Assembly (NCBI GenBank): GCA_900551245.1
Contig: URVC01000012.1
Coordinates: forward strand, 1 to 64,000
Length of the DNA stretch: 64,000 nucleotides
Source of the DNA: an uncultured bacterium
GTDB lineage: Bacteria > Verrucomicrobiota > Lentisphaeria > Victivallales > Victivallaceae
Direction: 5' to 3'
Shown here: positions 36,378 through 45,371 of the stretch, in pieces
Position numbering within the stretch: position 1 is the stretch's first letter
How the letters are laid out: each line of letters starts with the position of its first letter
Notes under the pieces: model-generated
What the model was told of the DNA's origin: nothing
Databases searched by the model: none
Seen by the model: the letters and a program-made list of their open reading frames with translations, nothing else
Program-made: the position numbers and the translations under genes

Positions 36378-38249
36378 ATGGCGGCCCCCTCCCTCGAACA
36401 TCTCAAAGGCCGGGATATCGCCGGGTTCCGGATTCTTGCCGAACTCGGGCGGGGCAACAACGGTATCGTCTACCTCGCCCGCCAGCTGACGCTCGACCGT
36501 GAAGTGGCCCTCAAACTCCTGCTCCCGGAGCTGGCCGCCGAACCGGAGTACACCCGGAGCATCCTGCGCGAAGCCCGGCTCGCCGCCCGGCTCGACCATC
36601 CCAATATCGTGCAGGCGCTCGACGCCGGCTCTTCGCCGGATGGCTTCTGCTTTTTCGCCATGGAGTATGTGCCGGGCAGAACGCTCGAAGATATTCGCAT
36701 TCACCATCCGGAGGAGCTTTCGTTCCGCTTCCTGCTGGATCTCTCGATCCAGCTCGCCGACGCGCTCGCCTACGCCTGGAAACACTGCAGGATGATCCAC
36801 GGCGACATCAAGCCGGGCAATCTGCTGATCCGCGACGGCGACCGCCGCCTCAAACTGGCGGACCTGGGGCTCGCCCGGATCAGCGGCGTTCCAGGGGCAG
36901 ACGAGATCGTGGTGACCCCGCTCTATGCCGCGCCGGAGGTGATCCGCGGAGAGTTCGCCAAGGTGGGGCAGACCAGCGACATCTACAGCTTCGGCGTGAT
37001 GTTCTATGAACTCGCAGCCGGGAAACCGCCCTTCCGGGGCGACACCGATTTCCTCATCGACGCCCACCAGAACCTGCCGCCCCCGCCGTTGTGGGAGGCC
37101 AACCCGGACATCGACCCGGAACTCGCCGGATTCGTCATGCAGATGCTGGAAAAAGAGCCGGAGCACCGCCCCGCCGACTGGAAGGAGGTCGCCGCTTTTC
37201 TGCGGGAAACCCGCGCCCGGCTCTACTCGCCCGGCTACGCGGCGAAATGGCAGGCGCAGCGGAATCAACCGGCCGCCCTCCGCAACCGCCGCCACCCGCT
37301 GCTCACGCCGCTGTTGGTCGTGGCGTTCGTCTTGATCTTTCTGCTTCTGGGGGCGTTCTTCTACACCGCCTTCCGGTTCCTCACCGAGGACACGACGCTC
37401 ACACCGATCACCATCACGCCGGAACCGCCGGCGGAACCGCTCCCCGTCGGCGATGCGGTTGCCCCGGACGAGCTCTTGAAAGTCGCTCTCTCCGGCGAAG
37501 CGGTGCGTGAACTGCCCCCGCCCCGGCAGCAGCCGACGGAATCCCCGCAGCGGGCCGTCTCCACGCCGCCGGCCTCCCCGCCGGTCACCCGGCCGGCCCG
37601 CCCGGTGCAGACAGCTTCAGATTCTGCGGAACATCAATCGCCCCCGCCGGACTCCGTTCCGCCGCCTCCTCCGCCGACGGTTCCGCCGGAATCGGTGGAG
37701 CCTCCGGCAAAGCGGGTCTTCAGCCCGCGCATTTCGATCCACGCCCTGCGGAAACGGATGCAGAAACTCGACCGGATGCTCGCACAGCTCAATGCGGACG
37801 ATTATCCGCGCAAATGGCAGGAGAAGGCCCGCGAGGTCGGCGCCCACTCCTGGCTCCTGCTGCTTCAACTCGCCACCCGCGACCTGCCGATTCCGGAACC
37901 GGACCGGTTCGAACCAACTGGCGCCAACCGGGAGGCGGACTGGATCTCCTTCGGCGGCATGGCCGGCTTCATCCGGGTCTACCCGAAGATGCCGCCGATA
38001 CGGATTGCCCGCGGCTTCGGAGCCGGACTCTACCGGGAACTGCGCAAGGCGCGCCTGCTGCCAGCCGGGCTGGATGGAGAGTTCAGCCGGGCGTTCGAAT
38101 TCTTCGTCCGGGAGCGGATGGGGCGCACGCCCATCCGCGCTCTCGACAACCGCATTCTGCGCAACTGCAACTACTCCCTGCCGGATTTCGTCGACACGTT
38201 GAAGGACGGCACCCTCGCCCGCCGGCTCCAGACCGCCGGTCAGAAGTGA
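36378..38249 (+). CDS. Membrane-anchored Ser/Thr protein kinase
   Basis: The protein has 623 residues from the ATG at 36378. The N-terminal kinase domain is complete: GRGNNG glycine loop (24-29), Lys46 in VALKLL, HGDIKPGN catalytic loop (141-148), DLG in place of DFG (162-164), and APE. A membrane helix near 305-325 (LLVVAFVLIFLLLGAFFYTA) leads to a Pro/Ser-rich stretch and an outer domain of about 200 residues, like PknB-type receptor kinases. The start is uncertain. A GTG at 36351 is also in frame, and an ATG at 36283 with GGAG upstream reads MNRIFDLSP before running into a stop in another frame, suggesting a frameshifted N-terminus. Confidence 0.85.
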   Translation: MAAPSLEHLKGRDIAGFRILAELGRGNNGIVYLARQLTLDREVALKLLLPELAAEPEYTRSILREARLAARLDHPNIVQALDAGSSPDGFCFFAMEYVPGRTLEDIRIHHPEELSFRFLLDLSIQLADALAYAWKHCRMIHGDIKPGNLLIRDGDRRLKLADLGLARISGVPGADEIVVTPLYAAPEVIRGEFAKVGQTSDIYSFGVMFYELAAGKPPFRGDTDFLIDAHQNLPPPPLWEANPDIDPELAGFVMQMLEKEPEHRPADWKEVAAFLRETRARLYSPGYAAKWQAQRNQPAALRNRRHPLLTPLLVVAFVLIFLLLGAFFYTAFRFLTEDTTLTPITITPEPPAEPLPVGDAVAPDELLKVALSGEAVRELPPPRQQPTESPQRAVSTPPASPPVTRPARPVQTASDSAEHQSPPPDSVPPPPPPTVPPESVEPPAKRVFSPRISIHALRKRMQKLDRMLAQLNADDYPRKWQEKAREVGAHSWLLLLQLATRDLPIPEPDRFEPTGANREADWISFGGMAGFIRVYPKMPPIRIARGFGAGLYRELRKARLLPAGLDGEFSRAFEFFVRERMGRTPIRALDNRILRNCNYSLPDFVDTLKDGTLARRLQTAGQK

Positions 38250-38986
38250 AATCCCCGGAACGGCAGTTTGTTCGGATGGCGCAGCACCCGGCAGCGCGGA
38301 CACATGAAATTGCCCAGTCCGTAGATGGAGGCGCACAGCTCCGACTCGAAGAGTTCGACCCGCTCCCCTTCGACCACCTCAATCCGCTCCGGTGAATTGT
38401 CGGCAATCAGAATGCCGGGGCCGCGGACCACTTCGATCTCCACCCGCGAATTCGACGCCAGCACCAGATGGTTGACCTCCTCGGTGGAATTGCTGAACGC
38501 CAGCCCGATCCCGACCCGGAAAATGCTGTGGGTGATGCTGCGGTAATAGGCGGTGCTGCCGTGGACGCTCGAAAGCCCGACCCCGTCGCCGACCACCTCG
38601 TTGGCGTAGAGCTCCCCGTCGATCCACACCCGGTACCGCAACGCGCTGGAGTGGTCGAGGTTGTGCAGAAATACATCGTTCAGCGCCGTGACCACGCGGC
38701 CCCGCACCCGGCCTGCCACCTTCGGCAGCGACACCAGCGGCGTTTTCCCCGCGCAGAAGGCGGCGAGCTGCAGCTCACAGCGATGTTCCGGGCAGAGCGG
38801 CGCCGTGCGGGCGTCGCGGATCGGCAGTTTCGGCACGCCCGGGTAATCCCGCTCCGCGCCGAGCAGCGCTCCGTCGCCGCCGTGAGCGACCACCAGGGAG
38901 AAATCCCGCTCCGCCTCCTCCAGTCCGAATTCGCCGAGCAACGGACGGATGTCCTCCAGATTCTTGCCCACCAGTTTGATCTTCAT
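38240..38986 (-). CDS. nadK: NAD(+) kinase-like protein
   Basis: The protein has 248 residues. The GGDG motif (36-39, in VVAHGGDGALLG) is the signature of the ATP-NAD kinase/diacylglycerol kinase fold. ALNDVFLHNLDHSSALRYRV and VGDGVGLSSVHGSTAYYRS match the NAD kinase C-domain, in which the loop usually reads DGxxxSTxxGSTAY. NAD kinase makes NADP in the cytoplasm. A cysteine-containing C-terminal segment (MCPRCRVLRHP) is unusual. The ATG overlaps the stop of the SpoU-type methyltransferase (ATGA). Its 3' end overlaps the 3' end of the convergent kinase gene by ten bases. Confidence 0.8.
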   Translation of the reverse strand: MKIKLVGKNLEDIRPLLGEFGLEEAERDFSLVVAHGGDGALLGAERDYPGVPKLPIRDARTAPLCPEHRCELQLAAFCAGKTPLVSLPKVAGRVRGRVVTALNDVFLHNLDHSSALRYRVWIDGELYANEVVGDGVGLSSVHGSTAYYRSITHSIFRVGIGLAFSNSTEEVNHLVLASNSRVEIEVVRGPGILIADNSPERIEVVEGERVELFESELCASIYGLGNFMCPRCRVLRHPNKLPFRGFHF

Positions 38987-39459
38987 ACCTTCACTCCGTA
39001 ACGCGTCACCGCCACAATGGCATAGAGGATCGCCGCCGCCGCGTTGCCGACGTTGATCGAGGCCTTCTCGCCGAACATCGGCAGACTGACCAGCCCGTCG
39101 ACCAGCTCCAGCGTCTCCGGCGCCACCCCGAGCGCCTCGTTGCCGAAAATCACCGCCAGCGGGAACTCATACTTCATCTCCCAGGCGAACCGGCTTCCCG
39201 GCATGGGCTCGGCGGCGAGGATCATCCGGTACCCCTCCGCCCGGAGCGTGCGGACCGCCGTGGCCGAATCCGCCATCACCCGGCAGGGCACCATCGCATC
39301 CGCCCCCATGGCGGTCTTCGCCAGCTTCGGATGCGGCGGAGCGGGGGTGTAGCCGCAGGCGATGATCTCCGCCGCGCCGACCGCTTCGGCAATCCGGAAG
39401 ATGTTGCCGGTGTTGTGCGCACTGCGCAGCCGGTCCAATACAATGGCAATCCGCTCCAC
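38983..39459 (-). CDS. TrmH/SpoU-type RNA 2'-O-methyltransferase
   Basis: The protein has 158 residues. It has the SPOUT fold: RSAHNTGNIFRIAEAVGA at the N-terminus (motif 1), LAVIFGNEALGV (motif 2) and VSLPMFGEKASINVGNAAAA (motif 3, the SAM-binding knot). These enzymes methylate a ribose 2'-OH in tRNA or rRNA. Length fits a minimal member without an extra RNA-binding domain. The specific target cannot be read from sequence. The start is GTG with AGGAGG upstream. It overlaps nadK by four bases. Confidence 0.9.
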   Translation of the reverse strand: MERIAIVLDRLRSAHNTGNIFRIAEAVGAAEIIACGYTPAPPHPKLAKTAMGADAMVPCRVMADSATAVRTLRAEGYRMILAAEPMPGSRFAWEMKYEFPLAVIFGNEALGVAPETLELVDGLVSLPMFGEKASINVGNAAAAILYAIVAVTRYGVKV

Positions 39460-39530
39460 GTCGAAAAAACCTCCTGTTTCGAAATTTCATTAAATTAATA
39501 TCTTTATGCCGCTTTTGCAAGCACGGAAAC

Positions 39531-39559
39531 TTGCCGGAAGCCCATTTTGATGATATATT
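39531..39559 (+). promoter_or_regulatory. lpxA promoter
   Basis: TTGCCG (39531-39536), a 17-bp spacer and TATATT (39554-39559), about 43 bases before the lpxA ATG. Confidence 0.6.
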
Positions 39560-39602
39560 ACAGCAACATCCCTTAATCTTCGGAACATGAGAGGTTTTCC
39601 GT

Positions 39603-40403
39603 ATGCCTAAAATTCATCCCTCCGCAATCGTCGCAGACGGCGCCATCCTCGATGACAGCGTGGAAGTCGGTCCCTTCTGCTATGTCGGCCCCCACGTCAC
39701 CATCGGAGCCGGCACCCGGCTGATCGGTCACTGCAATATCGACGGCTACACCACGCTCGGCTCCGGCAATGTGGTCCACCCCTTCGCGGCGCTCGGGCAG
39801 CCGGCGCAGGATCACGCGGTCGTCCCCGGGGCGAAAACCTATCTCAAGATCGGCAACGACAACATCTTCCGCGAAGGGTGCGCCATCCACACCGGCACCA
39901 AGCCGGACAGCGAAACCGTCATCGGCAATCACTGCATGTTCATGAACGCCACCCACGTCGCCCACAACTGCCGGATCGGCAACAACGTCATCTTCGTCGG
40001 CTTCTCCGGCTGCGCCGGGTACTGCGAGGTGTTCGACAACGTGCTTCTCTCGGCGCTCTCCGGGATGCACCAGTTCTGCCGGATCGGCCGGTTCGCCATC
40101 ATCTCCGGCGGCTCGGTCTTCTCGCAGGACGTCCCCCCCTTCATGATGGCCGAAGGACGCAACGGCGGCGTCAAAATGATCAACAAAGTCGGGCTTCAAC
40201 GCGCCGGCTTCAGCAGTGAAACCATCACCATCATCAAACACCTCTACCGGATCTACTACCGCAGCGGACTCATCCCCTCCAACGCGCTCGCGAAAATCAA
40301 GGAGGAGCTGCCGCAGACCCCGGAGGTGCTCGAATTCATCCAGTTCTGTGAAAGCAGCAAGCGCGGCGTCCTGCCTCCGCACAAGGAAGGCCACCGCAAC
40401 TAA
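39603..40403 (+). CDS. lpxA: Acyl-ACP-UDP-N-acetylglucosamine O-acyltransferase LpxA
   Basis: The protein has 266 residues, close to the 262 of E. coli LpxA. Hexapeptide repeats run through the N-terminal two thirds (IHPSAIVADGAILDDSVEVG and VTIGAGTRLIGHCN). NATHVAHNCRIGNNVIFVG includes the catalytic His region. The C-terminal third is helical. LpxA carries out the first step of lipid A synthesis, so the organism makes LPS. It lies apart from other lpx genes and is followed 20 bases later by gpmI. Confidence 0.94.
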   Translation: MPKIHPSAIVADGAILDDSVEVGPFCYVGPHVTIGAGTRLIGHCNIDGYTTLGSGNVVHPFAALGQPAQDHAVVPGAKTYLKIGNDNIFREGCAIHTGTKPDSETVIGNHCMFMNATHVAHNCRIGNNVIFVGFSGCAGYCEVFDNVLLSALSGMHQFCRIGRFAIISGGSVFSQDVPPFMMAEGRNGGVKMINKVGLQRAGFSSETITIIKHLYRIYYRSGLIPSNALAKIKEELPQTPEVLEFIQFCESSKRGVLPPHKEGHRN

Positions 40404-40423
40404 CGATAGAGAGGAATTTCATC

Positions 40424-42076
40424 ATGCTTGAACCTTTGAAGAAAAATCCGGATTTCACCCCGCGCCGCGGCCCGGTGGTGCTCGCCATTCTCGACGGCGT
40501 CGGCTTCGGCAAGTACACCGACGGCGATGCGGTGCTCAACGCCCACACTCCGGTGCTGGACCGCCTGCTCAAGGAGTGCCCGACCACCCGTCTCAAGGCA
40601 CACGGCACCGCGGTGGGGATGCCCTCCGACGCCGACATGGGCAACAGCGAAGTGGGACACAACGCCATCGGCTGCGGCCGCGTCTTCTCGCAGGGCGCGA
40701 AGCTGGTCGAAGAGGCGGTCGAGTCGAAGAAGCTCTTCGCCGGCGAAACCTGGAAGAAGCTGATCGCCAATGTGAAGGAGCACAATTCGACGCTCCACTT
40801 CATCGGTCTCTTTTCCGACGGCAACGTCCACAGCAACATCGCGCATCTGAAGGCGATGGTGCTGGAGGCGAAGGCGGAAGGGGTCCGTCGCATCCGCATC
40901 CACGCGCTGCTCGACGGCCGTGATGTGCCGGAAACCTCGGCGCTGGAGTACATCGATCCCTTCGAGGAGTTCCTCGCCGGGCTGAACCGCGACGGCGTCG
41001 ACTTCCGGATCGCTTCCGGCGGTGGCCGCATGGTCATCACCATGGACCGTTACGGCGCGAACTGGGAGATGGTTCACAAGGGGTGGGAAACCCACGTGCA
41101 CGGCAACGGGGAGTTCTTCCCCAATGCGCACGAGGCGATCGTGAAGCTGCGCGAGCGGACCGGCGCCATCGACCAGGATCTGCCCGCATTCGTCATCTCC
41201 GACGACGGCAAGACGCCGGTGGGGCCGATTGAGGACAACGATTCGGTGATCTACTTCAACTTCCGCGGCGACCGTTCGCTGGAGATCACGGCGGCGTTCG
41301 AGGAGGAGGCGTTCGACAAGTTCGACCGCGGCCGCCGTCCGAAGGTGATGTACGCGGGGATGATGGAGTATGACGGCGACCTGCACGCGCCGAAGCTCTT
41401 CCTGGTCAACCCGCCGGAAATCGACCGCACGATGGATGAATATCTCTGCGCGACCGGCGTCAGCCAGCTCGCGGTGAGCGAAACCCAGAAGTACGGGCAT
41501 GTGACCTACTTCTTCAACGGCAACCGTTCCGGGAAGTTCGACGACAAGCTCGACACCTATGTGGAAATCCGGTCGGATGTGGTTCCCTTCGAACAGCGCC
41601 CGTGGATGAAGTGCGCCGAAATCACCGACAAGGTGATCGAGGCGATTGAAAGCGGCGCCTACCGGATGATCCGGCTGAACTATCCCAACGGCGACATGGT
41701 CGGCCACACCGGCAGCATGGAAGCGGTGCTGGTGGCGATGGAGGCGCTGGACCTCTGCCTCGGCCGTCTGGTGGAGGCGGTGAAGAAGGCGGGCGGCGTG
41801 CTGGTGATCTCCGCCGACCACGGCAACGCCGACGACATGCTCGAACACGACAAGAAGGGCAACGTTAAACTCGATGCGGAGGGCAACCCCTGCCGCAAGA
41901 CCAGCCATTCGCTCAATCCGGTGCCGTGCATCATCTACGATCCGGAGAGCAAGGGCGAATACAAGCCGGAGCTGCGCGACGGTCTCGGCATCAGTTCGCT
42001 GGCCGCGACCTGCATCGAACTGCTCGGCTACAAGGCGCCGGCGGATTACGATCCGGCGGTGATCCAGTTCCGGTAA
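40424..42076 (+). CDS. gpmI: 2,3-bisphosphoglycerate-independent phosphoglycerate mutase
   Basis: The protein has 550 residues, slightly longer than the usual 510-515. VLAILDGVGFGKYTDGDAV carries the metal-binding Asp. MGNSEVGHNAIGCGRVF contains the catalytic Ser phosphorylated during the reaction (NSEVGH). HALLDGRDVPETS and ISADHGNADDMLEHD complete the two-metal site. It interconverts 3- and 2-phosphoglycerate in glycolysis. Ribosome-binding sequence GAGAGGA precedes the ATG. A strong terminator follows. Confidence 0.95.
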   Translation: MLEPLKKNPDFTPRRGPVVLAILDGVGFGKYTDGDAVLNAHTPVLDRLLKECPTTRLKAHGTAVGMPSDADMGNSEVGHNAIGCGRVFSQGAKLVEEAVESKKLFAGETWKKLIANVKEHNSTLHFIGLFSDGNVHSNIAHLKAMVLEAKAEGVRRIRIHALLDGRDVPETSALEYIDPFEEFLAGLNRDGVDFRIASGGGRMVITMDRYGANWEMVHKGWETHVHGNGEFFPNAHEAIVKLRERTGAIDQDLPAFVISDDGKTPVGPIEDNDSVIYFNFRGDRSLEITAAFEEEAFDKFDRGRRPKVMYAGMMEYDGDLHAPKLFLVNPPEIDRTMDEYLCATGVSQLAVSETQKYGHVTYFFNGNRSGKFDDKLDTYVEIRSDVVPFEQRPWMKCAEITDKVIEAIESGAYRMIRLNYPNGDMVGHTGSMEAVLVAMEALDLCLGRLVEAVKKAGGVLVISADHGNADDMLEHDKKGNVKLDAEGNPCRKTSHSLNPVPCIIYDPESKGEYKPELRDGLGISSLAATCIELLGYKAPADYDPAVIQFR

Positions 42077-42090
42077 GTTCCAGACAGCAG

Positions 42091-42129
42091 AACACCGCCC
42101 GGGGGATGCTCCGGGCGGTGTTTTTTTTT
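42091..42129 (+). terminator. Rho-independent terminator of lpxA-gpmI
   Basis: CACCGCCCGG (42093-42102) pairs perfectly with CCGGGCGGTG (42111-42120), followed by nine T. Confidence 0.9.
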
Positions 42130-42183
42130 CGGCGGAAACGAGTGTGTCCCCACCCGTCGCCGGTACATGGATGTTTCGTAAAA

Positions 42184-43137
42184 TCAGTCGAAGTGTTCAC
42201 GGGCGAAGGCGATCTTCTCCGCCCGGGTGGGGTGAGCGCCTTCCGGCAGGCTTTCGATCAACTTCAGCCGCGAAAGCAGTCCCTGCCCGTTGGCGATCTG
42301 AATCGCCAGCCCCGGCCGGGCGTTCAATTCCAGCAGCAGCGGGCCGCGCTGCCGGTCGGTGGCAATGTCCGCCCCGAAATAGCCGAGCGGGGTCATTTCG
42401 GCACAACGGGCGGCCAGATCCAGATGACGCTCCCAGTCGGCCACGCGCAGTTCGGAGAACGGCGCCCCGGTATCCGGATGGTGGGTGATCTCACGGTTGT
42501 GCCGCGCGGCGAAGCGCGGACTCCCGTCGCGGATGCTCAGCCCGACGCCGACCGCCCCCTGGTGCAGGTTCGCCCGCCCGTCCGATTCGCGGGTGGCCAG
42601 CCGGATCATCGCCATCACCGGATACCCCCGGAAGACGATCAGCCGCACATCCGGCACCCCCTGATAACTGAAACGGCTGTAGATGTCCGAGAAGTCGATG
42701 CAACGTTCGATCAACGCATAGTCCACCTGCCCGCCGAGGCTGTAAAGGCCGCTCAGGATGTTCGAAATGTGCTCGTAGATCATCGCATAGTCGCAATATG
42801 TCCCGTTCGCCTTGCGGAACCGGGTTCCATCGTGCTCCTTGATCACCAGAATGCCGCGGCCGCCGCTGCCGTGCCCCGGTTTGATGACGAAGTCCGGCAC
42901 CGGCGCGACCAGCTTGCCGAACTCCCGCACCTCATACTGAAACCGGATGCATCCGACCAGCTCCGCCGTCGTCACACCGGCGCGCATCGCCAGCTCCTTG
43001 GTGCGCAGTTTGTCGTCCACATCCGGGTAGTCGGCCCGCCGGTTGTAGCGCATGATGTAACTGTAGTTGCGCCGGTTCATGCCCAGCACACCCGACGCGG
43101 CAAGCGCTCGCGGAGAAACCAGACGCGGCAGTTTCAT
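42184..43137 (-). CDS. Alpha-L-glutamate ligase-like ATP-grasp protein (RimK-related)
   Basis: The protein has 317 residues. It is an ATP-grasp ligase: FVIKPGHGSGGRGILVIKEH is the glycine-rich ATP loop, and PLLLELNARPGLAIQIANG holds the metal-binding Glu-x-Asn. This subfamily is predicted to attach amino acids to a peptide or metabolite through amide bonds. It is the last gene of a three-gene unit, overlapping the 7TM transglutaminase-like gene by ATGA. The same trio (ATP-grasp, 7TM inactive transglutaminase, retropepsin-like protease) is known in other bacteria, but its substrate is not established. Confidence 0.88.
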   Translation of the reverse strand: MKLPRLVSPRALAASGVLGMNRRNYSYIMRYNRRADYPDVDDKLRTKELAMRAGVTTAELVGCIRFQYEVREFGKLVAPVPDFVIKPGHGSGGRGILVIKEHDGTRFRKANGTYCDYAMIYEHISNILSGLYSLGGQVDYALIERCIDFSDIYSRFSYQGVPDVRLIVFRGYPVMAMIRLATRESDGRANLHQGAVGVGLSIRDGSPRFAARHNREITHHPDTGAPFSELRVADWERHLDLAARCAEMTPLGYFGADIATDRQRGPLLLELNARPGLAIQIANGQGLLSRLKLIESLPEGAHPTRAEKIAFAREHFD

Positions 43138-44663
43138 GGCTTCACCAGAGGCTGAAAGCGAATCAGTTCACTCACCCGGTAGCCGGTATAGGTGCCCAGC
43201 AGCAGGATGACGCCGAGAATCGCCAGATTGAGTTCCGAAAAGGTGTAGAGCAAATATTGCAGATAGCTGTTGGAGAGAATCAGGTAGCAGACTGCGGCAA
43301 TCGCCAGACTCGCCCCGAGCTGCATGAGGGTGTTCCGGGCGCCGTCCTCCTCCCAGATCGTCGAGGCGCGCTCGATCGTCCACGCGATGATGATCAGGGG
43401 GAAGAAAGTCACCGCCATGAAGTCCCGCAGCTGCAGCCCGTTGGCAACCATGCTGATGAGCTGCATCAGCAGAATCACCACCACCACCACCGCAGAAATC
43501 CGCGGCACCATCAATAGATTCAGCTTCGACAGCCAGAAGCGAATCGCCAGCCCCACGGTGAGAATCAGCAGAAAACAGATGATGCCGGGCAACAGTTTCA
43601 TCTCCAGAAACGCCATGGCGATCAGCACCGGCATGAAGGTCCCCATCGTCGGGATTCCGACGATGTTGCGCGCCACGACGATCAGCAGAATCGCCAGCGG
43701 CAGGAGCGCCAGCTTCTGAAACATGTTCTGCGTCCCCGCCGGCAGAGCGAAGAGCGTCAGGTTCGGGAAATTCCGTTCGCCGATAATCCGGGAACGGATC
43801 CGGTTCAGCGTCTCCGCCCCCGTCGGCACCCGGGTGACCGAATAGCGGACCGCCGAATGCGTTCCGCCGGAAAGCTCGAACAGCGATTTCCCTCCCCGCT
43901 GGAGAATCAGAAATCCCTCCGGCAACCCCTCCTTGCCGGTGTTGGCCCGGAACACGTGCCAGGTTCCGTCAAAATAGAGGTCGAGGAAATCGACCGGCAA
44001 CTGCTGCAGACGGCGGTCATCCAGACTGATTCCCCGCAGCAGACGCGCATGCAGTCCGCGGCGTTCGAGCACCGTAATGGCGGCGGCAAGCGTCCCCTCC
44101 CCGCCGGCGCGGCTGCCGGAGAGAAGTTTCCGTTCCGCGGGAGGAATGGCGGCCAGTTCCCGCAGCAGGACCGGAACCAGCTCTTCCGGCGGAAGCCGCC
44201 GGCCGGGATCGATCTTCGCAAGCAGAGCGTCACACGCCGCGGCCGTCGCATCCGGAAGGACCGGGAACCCTTCCGGCGGCGGCGGCAGCACCGGTTCCGG
44301 CACCGTTCCCGGCACCACCCGGAAACGGCAGTTGACCGTCTGCCGGCCCGACGTCGGCGGCAAATTGAGCACGGCCCGCCGGTCTCCATCCTCTTCGGTC
44401 AACTGAAAATTCCGCTTCCCCTCCGGCACCAGCGAGAAGTAGTACCCCGGCGTCAGCTCCGGCAGGGCAAGGGAGAGATGAACCGGCTGCCCCGGCACCG
44501 CCTGAAAGGAGACCGAAGCATCCAGCTGATAAAAGACAGACGAGCGGTCGTTCAAACTGAAATCCAGAAAACGAACCTTGACGAAGACCACTCCCGCGGT
44601 CAATACGAAAAGCACCGCGACGATGAAAAAAAGCAGACGGCGATGGCCTTGATGGTCGGGCAT
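43134..44663 (-). CDS. Inactive transglutaminase-like protein with seven transmembrane helices
   Basis: The protein has 509 residues. A signal-anchor helix (LLFFIVAVLFVLTAGVVFVK) comes first. An outer domain of about 250 residues with a transglutaminase-like fold follows (AAITVLERRGLHARLLRGIS). The second half is a bundle of about seven hydrophobic helices (for example LALLPLAILLIVVARNIVGI, GTFMPVLIAMAFLEMKLLPG). In this family the transglutaminase catalytic Cys is lost, so it is thought to bind rather than cross-link peptides. It sits between the retropepsin-like and ATP-grasp genes of the same unit. Confidence 0.88.
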   Translation of the reverse strand: MPDHQGHRRLLFFIVAVLFVLTAGVVFVKVRFLDFSLNDRSSVFYQLDASVSFQAVPGQPVHLSLALPELTPGYYFSLVPEGKRNFQLTEEDGDRRAVLNLPPTSGRQTVNCRFRVVPGTVPEPVLPPPPEGFPVLPDATAAACDALLAKIDPGRRLPPEELVPVLLRELAAIPPAERKLLSGSRAGGEGTLAAAITVLERRGLHARLLRGISLDDRRLQQLPVDFLDLYFDGTWHVFRANTGKEGLPEGFLILQRGGKSLFELSGGTHSAVRYSVTRVPTGAETLNRIRSRIIGERNFPNLTLFALPAGTQNMFQKLALLPLAILLIVVARNIVGIPTMGTFMPVLIAMAFLEMKLLPGIICFLLILTVGLAIRFWLSKLNLLMVPRISAVVVVVILLMQLISMVANGLQLRDFMAVTFFPLIIIAWTIERASTIWEEDGARNTLMQLGASLAIAAVCYLILSNSYLQYLLYTFSELNLAILGVILLLGTYTGYRVSELIRFQPLVKP

Positions 44664-44683
44664 GAGATGAACTCCTTCAGATG

Positions 44684-45208
44684 TTACAGCACGTTGCGGC
44701 GGGAGGGATCCACCGCCGCCAGCCCGTTGATGACGTTGCGCCCGAGCAGAACCGGATACTCAAAATGGCTCCGGTCGGCCAGCGTGAACTCCCGCTGCAG
44801 CGTGAGGTGGCCGATGCGGAAGGTCAGCAGAACCGTGTAGCGCTGCATGGATTCGGCGCCGTGCCGTTTGATCGTGGCGACGCGCTCCACCGGCAGCTCG
44901 TAACTGCGGGTGAGCTTCTCGCCGCGGCTGACGATCTGGAACGACACCCATTTCTTCCCGTCCCGCTCGAACCCGCGGATATTTCTCGCGTCGATGGAAC
45001 TGGTCGTGGCACCGGTATCAACCCGTGCCTCAAACGGAGCGGAAAACCCCTCCAGATAGACCGCCTCGGTCTCGCCGATGATCCCGAGCGGAAGGTCGCC
45101 GAGCATGGAGGCCGCACTCTGCGGCACCGCTCCGGCATCCGATTTTACAGATTCGCATCCGGCAAACAGCAGCGCCGTCGCCGGAAAAAGCAGGAAAAGC
45201 CATTTCAT
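44684..45208 (-). CDS. Retropepsin-like lipoprotein (RimB / ATP-dependent zinc protease family)
   Basis: The protein has 174 residues. The N-terminus is a lipoprotein signal with lipobox LFAGC (Cys18). EARVDTGATTSSID contains the Asp-Thr-Gly-Ala motif of retropepsin-type aspartic proteases (Asp64). FEYPVLLGRNVINGLAAVD is the conserved C-terminal strand. Databases often call this family ATP-dependent zinc protease or RimB; the sequence itself shows an aspartic-protease motif. It likely acts in the periplasm with the 7TM protein encoded downstream. Confidence 0.88.
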   Translation of the reverse strand: MKWLFLLFPATALLFAGCESVKSDAGAVPQSAASMLGDLPLGIIGETEAVYLEGFSAPFEARVDTGATTSSIDARNIRGFERDGKKWVSFQIVSRGEKLTRSYELPVERVATIKRHGAESMQRYTVLLTFRIGHLTLQREFTLADRSHFEYPVLLGRNVINGLAAVDPSRRNVL

Positions 45209-45300
45209 TTCAGAACCTCCTCTACAATCAACGCTCCCCGGACAGAAAATATTCGTATACTATACCACAAAATTCCCCTTTTTTCAATTCCCGCCCGCCC

Positions 45301-45328
45301 TTGACTTTTCTTCGAAACCGGTTATATT
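45301..45328 (+). promoter_or_regulatory. Promoter of the IclR-type regulator gene
   Basis: TTGACT (45301-45306), a 16-bp spacer and TATATT (45323-45328). The AT-rich leader that follows carries no clear Shine-Dalgarno sequence. Confidence 0.65.
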
Positions 45329-45371
45329 AATTGCATATATAGAAATTATAATTTCAAATACAGCAATTATC

